Below are positions 35,030 to 43,800 of a DNA stretch of 64,000 bases, one piece after another. The notes below the pieces were generated by a model, which saw only the letters and a program-made list of their open reading frames with translations, was not told the origin of the DNA and ran no database searches. This DNA is from JBBATK01 sp044228685 (GTDB lineage Bacteria > Bacteroidota > Ignavibacteria > Kapaibacteriales > NICIL-2). Location of the stretch: contig JBGAUL010000008.1 of assembly GCA_044228685.1 (NCBI GenBank), positions 76,151 through 140,150 on the forward strand, read 5' to 3'. The position numbers and the translations under genes were made by a program. Every line of letters begins with the position of its first letter. Within the stretch, counting starts at the first letter, position 1.

Positions 35030-36805
35030 ATGCCACATCAAACGGCCGAGCCAGAACCTGCTGGTCGAGCTGCCGACATTGTTTGTCTCGACTCTGAGGT
35101 AACATATCGCGGAATTCCGGCCTCCCCCGGAATTGCGATGGGCGTTTGTATTGTGATGAAAAGTGAAGGTCAGGACGTGATTTCCCTGCGCCTTCTGCCC
35201 GAAGAATCTCGCGTACGTGAACTTGAACGCTATCAATCCGCAGTGCAGACTTGCCTAGAGGAGTTACGTGCAACCTATCAGATCGCCGAAAAAGAGATTG
35301 GCAACGTCGCTTCAATCTTAGAATCCTATCAGCTCATCCTCTCCGACTTCAGCATTAATGAAGCAATATCCCAACGCATTCTTAGTGGCTTTCCGGCAGA
35401 GAATGCAGTCTTGGCGGAGTACGATGAAAACAGGAATATTCTCAAGTCGGCAAAAGATCCGATGCTGCGCGACCGCGCGTCTGACCTTGATAACGTCAAA
35501 GACAGACTCGTTCTGGCGCTGCACAATCGTCAGTCGAGTCATACCATCGCTCGCAACTCAATCGTCATCACGCCCTCAATCATTCCTCAAGATGTCATCT
35601 TGTTTAATGAGAGTGAGATCTTGGCCTATGTGACGGAAGTCGGTGGCCTAGCCTCACATTCCAGCATTCTCGCCCGCTCGCTGTCCTTGCCGGCGGTTAT
35701 CGGCGTAAAGAACATCACATCACAAGTGCAGAGCGGAAGCGCTGTCATTGTTGATGGAGATGAAGGTGTGTTGATTCTTCATCCTAAAGCTGAGACAATC
35801 GAGCGCTATGAGCGGTTGATTCGCGAAGGACAAGAGCGCACCATGCGACTGGCGGAGATGAGGTCCTTGCCAACTGAAACTAGCGACGGACACCAGCTCA
35901 CGCTCATGGCGAATATTGATAGTCCGGATGAAGTCAGTCTTGCGCTCGCCAACGGTGCCGAAGGCATCGGTCTCGTGCGCACCGAAATGTTGATTCTGCG
36001 AATCGATCGATTCCCCGACGAAGACGAACAAACGGAGTGGTATTCTACTCTCGCTGAACGAAGCTATCCCTACCCTCTTACACTTCGTGCCTTTGATTTG
36101 GGAACGGATAAGTTCATCTCAGGATTGCCTCACGAAAAGAACCCCGCATTGGGTATACGCGGCGTTCGCTTTCTGCTCAATCGACCTGACATATTCAAGC
36201 GTCAGATTCGCGCCGTACTTCGTGCCTCACAGCACAAGAATGTTCGATTTCTCCTGCCAATGGTGACTCGCATCTCGGAAATCGAGGACACAATGGCCTT
36301 GATCGATGAAGCCAAGAACGAACTCGCGACGCAAAACATTGCCTTCGACGATTCGATGAGTATTGGCATCATGATCGAAACTCCGGCGTCTGCTCTGCTT
36401 GCGGATAAGTTTGCGGAAATGGTGGATTTTTTCAGCATTGGCACTAACGATTTGACCCAATACACGCTTGCTGCTGATAGAAACAGTGATCTGGTGAGTG
36501 GAATTTTCGACTCATTCAATCCGGCCGTCTTAAGGCTCATGAAACAGGCAGTCGAAGCCGCCCAAAAACGCGGTATTCGCGTCAGTGTATGTGGTGAATT
36601 TGGGGGCCATAGTGCGGCAACTGAACTCCTGATCGGAATGGGAGTCGACACCATCAGCGTCAACGCACCGCTGCTGTCGGAATTGAAACACCGCATTCTT
36701 AAATCCTCTTACTCGTCTTCGCGTCGTATTTTTACCGAAGCAATGGAGTGCTTACGTCCAAGCGATGTTCGTAAGAAAGTATCCGTAATCAAACACCGAT
36801 CCTAA
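35030..36805 (+). CDS. ptsI: PEP-protein phosphotransferase, enzyme I
   Basis: Transfers phosphate from PEP to HPr; 591 residues. Visible landmarks are YRGIPASPGIAMG at the start of the domain, the phospho-histidine loop GGLASHSSILARSLSLPAVIG (His about residue 210), the PEP-binding GAEGIGLVRTEML, LRAFDLGTDK, and the C-terminal DFFSIGTNDLTQYTLAADR and VSVCGEFGG. It has an extra 20-residue N-terminal tail compared with E. coli EI. It follows ptsH in the same direction. Confidence 0.95.
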   Translation: MPHQTAEPEPAGRAADIVCLDSEVTYRGIPASPGIAMGVCIVMKSEGQDVISLRLLPEESRVRELERYQSAVQTCLEELRATYQIAEKEIGNVASILESYQLILSDFSINEAISQRILSGFPAENAVLAEYDENRNILKSAKDPMLRDRASDLDNVKDRLVLALHNRQSSHTIARNSIVITPSIIPQDVILFNESEILAYVTEVGGLASHSSILARSLSLPAVIGVKNITSQVQSGSAVIVDGDEGVLILHPKAETIERYERLIREGQERTMRLAEMRSLPTETSDGHQLTLMANIDSPDEVSLALANGAEGIGLVRTEMLILRIDRFPDEDEQTEWYSTLAERSYPYPLTLRAFDLGTDKFISGLPHEKNPALGIRGVRFLLNRPDIFKRQIRAVLRASQHKNVRFLLPMVTRISEIEDTMALIDEAKNELATQNIAFDDSMSIGIMIETPASALLADKFAEMVDFFSIGTNDLTQYTLAADRNSDLVSGIFDSFNPAVLRLMKQAVEAAQKRGIRVSVCGEFGGHSAATELLIGMGVDTISVNAPLLSELKHRILKSSYSSSRRIFTEAMECLRPSDVRKKVSVIKHRS

Positions 36806-36817
36806 ATAATCAAGCCT

Positions 36818-37207
36818 ATGAGTAAAGTTGTTTCTCTTACCCGTCTCAGTATCGTCAATGCTCAATTCTATGCCTATCACGGCGTTGGAAACGAAGAAAA
36901 AGAATTAGGTGGACAATATCAAGTTGATCTTGATGTGGTTTATGATTCAACCAAAGCTGTACTCAGCGATGACGTGAATTCTGCAGTGAACTATGAAGAA
37001 CTGATGTTCTGTATCGACGAAGTGATTAGCGGTGAACCGAACAATCTCATCGAGACAATGACCTATGAAATTGCCAACATGGTCATGGAGAAATTCACAT
37101 CTGTTCAAGAAACGACAGCACGTGTTCGCAAGATGAATGCTCCGATTCGTCACTTGATTGACAATGTGGAGTGCGAACTGACCATGCAACGCACTGAGCA
37201 ACATTGA
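36818..37207 (+). CDS. folB: Dihydroneopterin aldolase
   Basis: A 129-residue enzyme of folate synthesis that converts dihydroneopterin to 6-hydroxymethyl-dihydropterin. NAQFYAYHGVGNEEKELGG, VNYEELMFCIDEVISGEPNN and LIETMTYEIANMVME are family motifs, with the catalytic Tyr/Glu/Lys positions retained as far as can be judged. The stop overlaps the folK start, and the pair catalyses consecutive steps. Confidence 0.93.
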   Translation: MSKVVSLTRLSIVNAQFYAYHGVGNEEKELGGQYQVDLDVVYDSTKAVLSDDVNSAVNYEELMFCIDEVISGEPNNLIETMTYEIANMVMEKFTSVQETTARVRKMNAPIRHLIDNVECELTMQRTEQH

Positions 37208-37743
37208 GCGTGACTCAGGTATTACTTTCACTGGGTGCTAACCTAGGTGACCGTGACGGAACTCTCCGACGGGCTATAGAAGCTATTTCTGAACGAGGTC
37301 TGCTTGAAGCAATCAAAGTTTCCTCGTTGGTTGAGTGTCCTGCACTCGGCTACACGCAGCAACCTGACTTCCTCAACCTCTGCGTTGTCGGTCAAACACG
37401 ATTCGCAGCTCACGATCTACGCGCCGAGTTGTTTTTAATCGAGAATGAGTGCGGTCGATTGCATCGCGAACAATGGCACGAGCGAGAGCTCGACATTGAC
37501 ATCGTTCTGTTCGGTGCACAAGTAGTTCACGACGATGTCCTGCAAATCCCTCATCCGCGGATGAGTCAACGTCGTTTTGTGTTGCAGCCCGCTGCCGAGA
37601 TAGCCGCATCAATGCTGCATCCTATCGAGAACAAGACAATCGCTGAGTTGCTCGATGAGTGTACAGACAGTTCGCATCTGCATATGTATCCGCGCAGTGA
37701 TGCAAAGCTTCCTGAGACCATCGACTTTGATCCCAACATCTGA
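37204..37743 (+). CDS. folK: 2-amino-4-hydroxy-6-hydroxymethyldihydropteridine pyrophosphokinase
   Basis: Pyrophosphorylates the FolB product; 179 residues. VLLSLGANLGDRDGTLRRAI, SSLVECPALGYTQQPDFLNL and ERELDIDIVLFG followed by PHPRMSQRRFVLQPAAEI are the HPPK landmarks. The start is TTG overlapping the folB stop by four bases; a GTG two codons later is the alternative. Confidence 0.93.
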   Translation: MSVTQVLLSLGANLGDRDGTLRRAIEAISERGLLEAIKVSSLVECPALGYTQQPDFLNLCVVGQTRFAAHDLRAELFLIENECGRLHREQWHERELDIDIVLFGAQVVHDDVLQIPHPRMSQRRFVLQPAAEIAASMLHPIENKTIAELLDECTDSSHLHMYPRSDAKLPETIDFDPNI

Positions 37744-37763
37744 ATTCAGTCTCTGCGTTCCTC

Positions 37764-39656
37764 ATGCACGTCCCCGAACATATCATCGAAGAAGTTCGAA
37801 CACGCAACGACATTGTTGATGTGATTGGTGAGCACGTGCGCCTGCAAAAACGAGGTAAGAACTTCCTCGGTCTTTGTCCTTTTCATAACGAGAAAACTCC
37901 CTCCTTCAACGTCAATCCCGATCTCGGCATTTATAAGTGCTTCGGATGCGGTAAAAGCGGAAACGTCTATCGCTTTTTGATGGACCAACAGGGTATGTCT
38001 TTTCCCGAAGCTCTGCGTTTCCTTGCTCAGCGAGCCGGCATTAGTCTGCCTGAGCAAGAGCAGAACGCAGACGACCGAGAAGCGGCATCACGCGCAGACT
38101 TGGCGCACAGATCTTTGGCCGCAGCGGCTGACTTCTACGCGGCATGCATGCACTCTCCTCGTGGCAAGCGCGCTCAGCAATATTCTCATCGCCGAGGTTT
38201 CAGCGAGGAAATAGAACACGCGTTCATGATGGGCTATTCGCCCGATGAATGGCAAGCCACCACAAACGAGCTTCTTCGTCAAGGCTTTACTGAGCAAACG
38301 CTTGAGGATGCGGGATTGATAATCAGACGCGAAGACGGAAGCATCTATGATCGTTTCCGTGGACGCTTTATGTTCCCCATTCAAGATGTAATGGGACGAG
38401 TAATAGGATTTGGTGCCCGTCTGTTGCAAGATGAAGCAACTCAAGCGAAGTACTTGAATTCACCGCAGTCATTGGTGTACGACAAATCATCTGTGCTGTA
38501 CGGCCTTTTTCAAGCGAAGCAGTATATCCGTCAGCTTGATAAAGCCATTCTCACAGAAGGCTATGCCGACACTGTCTCTCTACATCAGTACGGCTTCCGA
38601 AACGTCATTGCCTCTTCTGGCACATCGCTCACAGACGAACAGCTCAAGCTGCTCAGTCGATACACGCGCAACCTGGTGTTGTTGTACGACGGAGATGCGG
38701 CCGGAACGAAAGCTGCTATGCGTGGTGTGGAGTTGGCACTCAGAGCAGGATTTGAGCTCAGCATCGTGACGCTTCCAAACAACGAAGATCCCGACAGTTT
38801 CGTTCGTAATCACGGAGCGGATGCACTGCATTCATATCTGCGTGACGCTCGTTCCTTCCTTGACTTCCTTGCCGAGCAAATGCAGAAGCAAGGAGAATTC
38901 GATACTCCGAAATCGACAGCAGATGCCATTCGCACCCTAGTCTCGCACGTCGCTCAAGTTCAAGATGCCCTGCAGCGTGAATTCATGCTGCGATCACTGG
39001 CACAGAAATACTCGCTACGCGAAGAGCTTCTCTACGCTGAATTACAAAAGCTCGATAGTTCTTTCAAAGCTGTTCCACAACGTCAACAGCAGCGCTCTTC
39101 TCCTACACAACACTCGGCTGTTGCAGCAAACAGTACTGCGTCGGAGAAGAGCACGATAGCCATCAGCGCTGAAGAGCGAGCACTGCTTCGACTCATACTC
39201 TTGAAGCCGGATATTTTTAGCCTCATGGAGTCGGAGTACGGTATTGCTGCAGAGACCTTCCCTTCGGATTTGGCTCGACGAGTTTATACTGCACTCGAGC
39301 ATGCTCTGCATGAGGGACACGAAATCTCCGCTGTATTGAACGAAGCATATGGTTTGAGTGAAGACGAGAGGTCGCTCATCACTGACATTCTCTTCCGCGT
39401 CGAACAACCAAGTTCTAACTGGGAGAATTACGATATCACCATCGTTGAAGCAGCACCTGCGTTGCTTATCCAAGATGCCCTGCTTCGTTTGCGTCTGGCG
39501 GCTCTTGTTCGTGAGCAGAAGGACTTGCAAATGCGCATTAAGACAGACCCGGAAGATGTGGCTGCACTGCAACGTTTTCAAACCCTTAACGCTCTTCGAT
39601 TGGAACTCGAAGCTGAAATGCGTCAGATAGAAAATGACGAGGAAGAAGACGACTAA
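37764..39656 (+). CDS. dnaG: DNA primase
   Basis: Synthesises RNA primers at the replication fork; 630 residues. The zinc ribbon is seen in FLGLCPFHNEKTPSF and YKCFGCGKSGNVYRFL; the RNA polymerase core contains FRGRFMFPIQDVMGRVIGFG; the Toprim metal site is AILTEGYADTVSLHQYG and LVLLYDGDAAGTKAAMRG. The C-terminal 180 residues should form the helicase-binding domain, ending in an acidic tail. It follows folK by 20 bases. Confidence 0.96.
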   Translation: MHVPEHIIEEVRTRNDIVDVIGEHVRLQKRGKNFLGLCPFHNEKTPSFNVNPDLGIYKCFGCGKSGNVYRFLMDQQGMSFPEALRFLAQRAGISLPEQEQNADDREAASRADLAHRSLAAAADFYAACMHSPRGKRAQQYSHRRGFSEEIEHAFMMGYSPDEWQATTNELLRQGFTEQTLEDAGLIIRREDGSIYDRFRGRFMFPIQDVMGRVIGFGARLLQDEATQAKYLNSPQSLVYDKSSVLYGLFQAKQYIRQLDKAILTEGYADTVSLHQYGFRNVIASSGTSLTDEQLKLLSRYTRNLVLLYDGDAAGTKAAMRGVELALRAGFELSIVTLPNNEDPDSFVRNHGADALHSYLRDARSFLDFLAEQMQKQGEFDTPKSTADAIRTLVSHVAQVQDALQREFMLRSLAQKYSLREELLYAELQKLDSSFKAVPQRQQQRSSPTQHSAVAANSTASEKSTIAISAEERALLRLILLKPDIFSLMESEYGIAAETFPSDLARRVYTALEHALHEGHEISAVLNEAYGLSEDERSLITDILFRVEQPSSNWENYDITIVEAAPALLIQDALLRLRLAALVREQKDLQMRIKTDPEDVAALQRFQTLNALRLELEAEMRQIENDEEEDD

Positions 39657-39808
39657 GCGCCTGTCGCAATTTTCAAATCATGTGTCATGCCGAATCGGAT
39701 CCAATGACGCTGTCAGTTCCACAGACTCTGTCAACTCACATGAGCACAAGCATGATTAAATTGAGGACATACAACAATCACATTTCATTTACCCACTGAA
39801 ACCAAGCC

Positions 39809-40699
39809 ATGAAATTTCGCGGAACCGCAACTGCACTCGTCACACCCTTCAACGCAGACAATTCAATCGACTTTGAAACCTTCGGTCGACTCATCGATCA
39901 CCAGATAGCTGCCGGCGTCGAAGGAGTGGTTGCTTGTGGTTCAACCGGCGAATCTGCGACAATGAGTTCTGACGAACGCGAAGCCGTCATTCGCTTTACC
40001 GTCGATCGCGTCAACAAACGCATTAAGGTTATTGCCGGCACAGGTTCAAACGATACTGCAGCAACAATTAAGGCAACACAAAAGGCAAAGTCATTAGGTG
40101 TTGATGCGGCGTTGATTGTTGGTCCCTATTACAACAAGCCAACACAATATGGCTATTTCGAGCACTATCGATCAATTGCTGACGCAGTAGATCTTCCTTT
40201 GATTATTTACAACGTACCGGGTCGCACGGCTTCATCAATAGCACCGGAAACTCAGTTGCGACTTGCCGAGTATTCGAAGAACTTCATCGCTACAAAAGAA
40301 GCTTCAGCTAATCTGGATCACATTCAAGAAATTATTCGCGCTGCGCCCTCGCACTTCGGAGTGCTAAGCGGTGACGACTCACTCACTTTGCCGATCGTTG
40401 CTTGTGGCGGTGTTGGTACCATAGCAGTCATATCTAATTATTACCCCAAGCGATTTAGTGATTGTGTTAGGGCTGCGCTCGCCGGCGACTTCGCCAAAGC
40501 ACGTGAGTTACAGTATTCGATGCTGCCTATGATGAAATTGAACTTCATCGAATCAAATCCAATACCTGTTAAGTTCATCGTAAGTGAACTGCTCGGTAAT
40601 TCCAATACGCTTCGTCTGCCACTGACGTCGATTACAGAGCAACATGCTGAGATAATTAGATCTGAAATGGCTGCTTGTCAGCTAACGGCAATCTCGTAG
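39809..40699 (+). CDS. dapA: 4-hydroxy-tetrahydrodipicolinate synthase
   Basis: Condenses pyruvate with aspartate semialdehyde in the lysine/DAP pathway; 296-residue TIM barrel. RGTATALVTPFNADNSIDFE, ACGSTGESATMSSDER, IVGPYYNKPTQYGYFEHY, IIYNVPGRTASSIAPET and the Schiff-base lysine in NFIATKEASANLDHI are all present. It pairs with dapD at 11.2 kb in the same pathway. Confidence 0.96.
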   Translation: MKFRGTATALVTPFNADNSIDFETFGRLIDHQIAAGVEGVVACGSTGESATMSSDEREAVIRFTVDRVNKRIKVIAGTGSNDTAATIKATQKAKSLGVDAALIVGPYYNKPTQYGYFEHYRSIADAVDLPLIIYNVPGRTASSIAPETQLRLAEYSKNFIATKEASANLDHIQEIIRAAPSHFGVLSGDDSLTLPIVACGGVGTIAVISNYYPKRFSDCVRAALAGDFAKARELQYSMLPMMKLNFIESNPIPVKFIVSELLGNSNTLRLPLTSITEQHAEIIRSEMAACQLTAIS

Positions 40700-40815
40700 G
40701 AATAGTTAGCAACGAAATGCCAAGCGGAATAGTGAGACATTCAAAACACTAGGCTGTCATCAAGCCAAAAAAGAATAGATTTCCGGAGTTCGTGAGAATA
40801 CTTATCGGGGGAATT

Positions 40816-43800
40816 ATGCTCAGAGGCATTTCTATAGTAGCGTGTGTTGTACTGTGTTGTTTGACATCGACACTGTTTGCTGCGAATAACACTGCGGTTA
40901 ATACGCCACGGGCGAATGCAAGTGTCTTTGTGGCTAACAAAGGACAGTGGCCTTCACAGGTCCGCTTTCAATGTCAAACAAAAGAAGCCACTGCCTGGAT
41001 CTGCGACGACGGACTGAGAATGGATTATGCAGTGCGCTTCTGCTCTACTCCTCTCTGGAAATTCAATCCCGAGGGTGAGCGCAGTCCGATTGACTCGATC
41101 CACGGTCATGTCGTCTCCATCCGCTTTACTACCTCCAACTCCCAACCCACAACTCAAAGCACCTCGAGCACAATACAAGGTCAAAACCAACTTCCCGGCG
41201 TGCACAATTACTTCCTCGGAAATGATGCCTCAAAGTGGGCTACGAATGTTCCACTCTACGCAGAAGTTGAATCAAAGAATAACAACACAGCAATCACGAC
41301 GAGATATTATGTTGAATCAAATCGACTGCGCTATGACGTTGTGCTGCAGCCAGGCGCAGACCCGCAATCCATTTCAATGCACGTTGATGGAGCAACTGCT
41401 CTTCGCGTAAACGCTCAGTACGAATTGGAAATGCAGACATCGATAGGAACGATCGTTCAACGAAAGCTATTAGCATATCAACAAGTCGGATCGACCAGAC
41501 GTGTTGTTCCATGCGCATTTAACGTTAGAGATGATGGTACCGTAGGTTTTAAACTTGGTTCGTACAACCGACGTCGTCCGCTTGTGATTGATCCCTTACT
41601 GTGGGCTACCTACATCGGCGGACAATCCATGGCTATCGGATTTACAAACAATCATGGAACCGAAGAGTGTTTAGATGTGGCCTACGATGCGGCGGGAAAT
41701 GCAGTAGTCGTGGGGACAACAGAAACGAATGACTTCCCCACGACCGTCGGTGCCTATCAACGTACGAAGCTTAATGTTGGTCCGAAGATTTCAACCAGTG
41801 ACATATTCGTTGCAAAGTTCAATGCTTCAGGAAGTGCACTGACCTTTGCTACTTATATCGGCGGAAAACTCCAAGAGATTGGACGAGCAATAGAGCTCGA
41901 TGCATCGGACAACATCTACGTTTGTGGCGCTTCTGCTTCCGGAGATTTTCCTACAACATCCGGAAGCTATCGCACAACAATGTCAGGTAGTGGAGATGGT
42001 GTGATCTGCAAACTCAATCCCACGGGAACCACGCTTATGGCCTCGACCTACATTGGTGGTGTCGAGTATGACATGCTCACCGGACTCAAGATCAGCGGCA
42101 ACTATGTCTACGTGTGTGGTAATTCCTGGGGCGGTGGATATCCGGTTACGGCAAACGCATTGCAGAATTCTAACAATCTGGACTATGCCTCAGTAGTGTC
42201 GGTGATCTACACATCTCTTCAAACCCTCGACGCCTCGACCTACTTCGGAGGAATTGCTGTTCCAAACGATATGGTAATTGATGGCTCGGGCAATATGTAT
42301 GTTACCGGAGTTGCATACGATTCATTGATGCCAACAACGACCAACGCTTATAGTCGCGTTCGCAATGGTGTGTTCGGTGATGTTTTTGTGACGGTGATAA
42401 ATCGCGCATGTACCACACTTCTGTACGGAACCTACTTCGGTGGCGAAGTCGAAGACATTGCCTATGGCATAGCACTCGATGCTTCGAACAACATTCTTGT
42501 ATGCGGACGCACGATGTCACCTGACCTGCCAACGACCGCCGGCGCATACGATCGCACTTACAATCGCTTGAAAGGAAGTGCTCGTACGGGAGATCCTTAC
42601 GACGACATTTTCGACGGATTCGCTTTGAAGTTCAATTCGAGTTATCAATTACAGTGGAGTACGTTTCTTGGTGGACGTGCCTCTGACTGGTTAACACATG
42701 TTGTCGCAGGAGCGAATGGAAGTTTAGTGATGTGCGGCAATTCCTATTCACCTGACTTCCCTGCTACGTCTTGCTGCATTGACTCGACGCAGAATGGAGC
42801 GTCAGACGCGATCGTGACTATCCTTGGTCCGAATGGAAATGCAGTTCTCTACTCGACCTTCCTTGGTGGCGGTGGAACCGAACTTGCTAACTCAATTGTT
42901 AGAATGTCGAATGGACAGTTGTATGTCTGCGGAGCTACGTACGAGCTATCGTTCCCTGTTACTCCAGGTGCTTATCAAACAACACGAAAATTGACGGATG
43001 GCTTTGTGTTAAAAATGGATCCGACCTCTGGCTTTACTGTCAATGCGGGTCTTGATCGCTTGTATTCATGCACAGGCTTCGGAAGTCCGGTGTATTTCCA
43101 GGCCGTGCCAAGTTGTGGGGTGGCTCCCTACACTTATCTCTGGACACCTGCCACAGGACTCAGTGATCCACGAAGTGATCGTCCGATAACTACCACAACA
43201 CCTACCGGCATGGAATACACGGTGACAGTTACCGACGCTTCCGGTGCAGTCGCGGTCAATACCGTCTCTCTTGTTCCTATGCTTCTTCAAGTAACGCCGG
43301 GTTCAGACACCACGCTGTGTTGGGGACGGAATGCACGATTGAACACAAAGGTTAGCGGTGGAATGGGACCAAAGGTCTATTCCTGGTTCCCTGCTCGAGG
43401 ACTCGATGATCCCTCTTCACCAAACCCAATGGCAAATCCTGACACAAACATTCGATACATCCTCATCGTCACTGATACCGCGGGTTGTGCTAAAGCAGAT
43501 ACCATCGATGTTCGAGTGTCGCATGCCGTGATGAAGGGAAATCGCGACACGACTTTGTGTGGCATAAAAACCGTCAAGCTTGCACCGCGCATTGAAGGTG
43601 CAATTGCTCCATTGAATTTTAAATGGACGACTGTTGGTAGTAATGTTCTGTCGACGAGCGCCACGCCCACGTTCACTGTCGATTCTACAACAACCTTCTA
43701 TTTCACTGTGACGGATTCTCTGAATTGTACCGGACGAGATTCAATCACGGTTCGCTACAGTCCACCTTCTGCTCTGGTCCTTAAAGGTGACACGCTTGTT

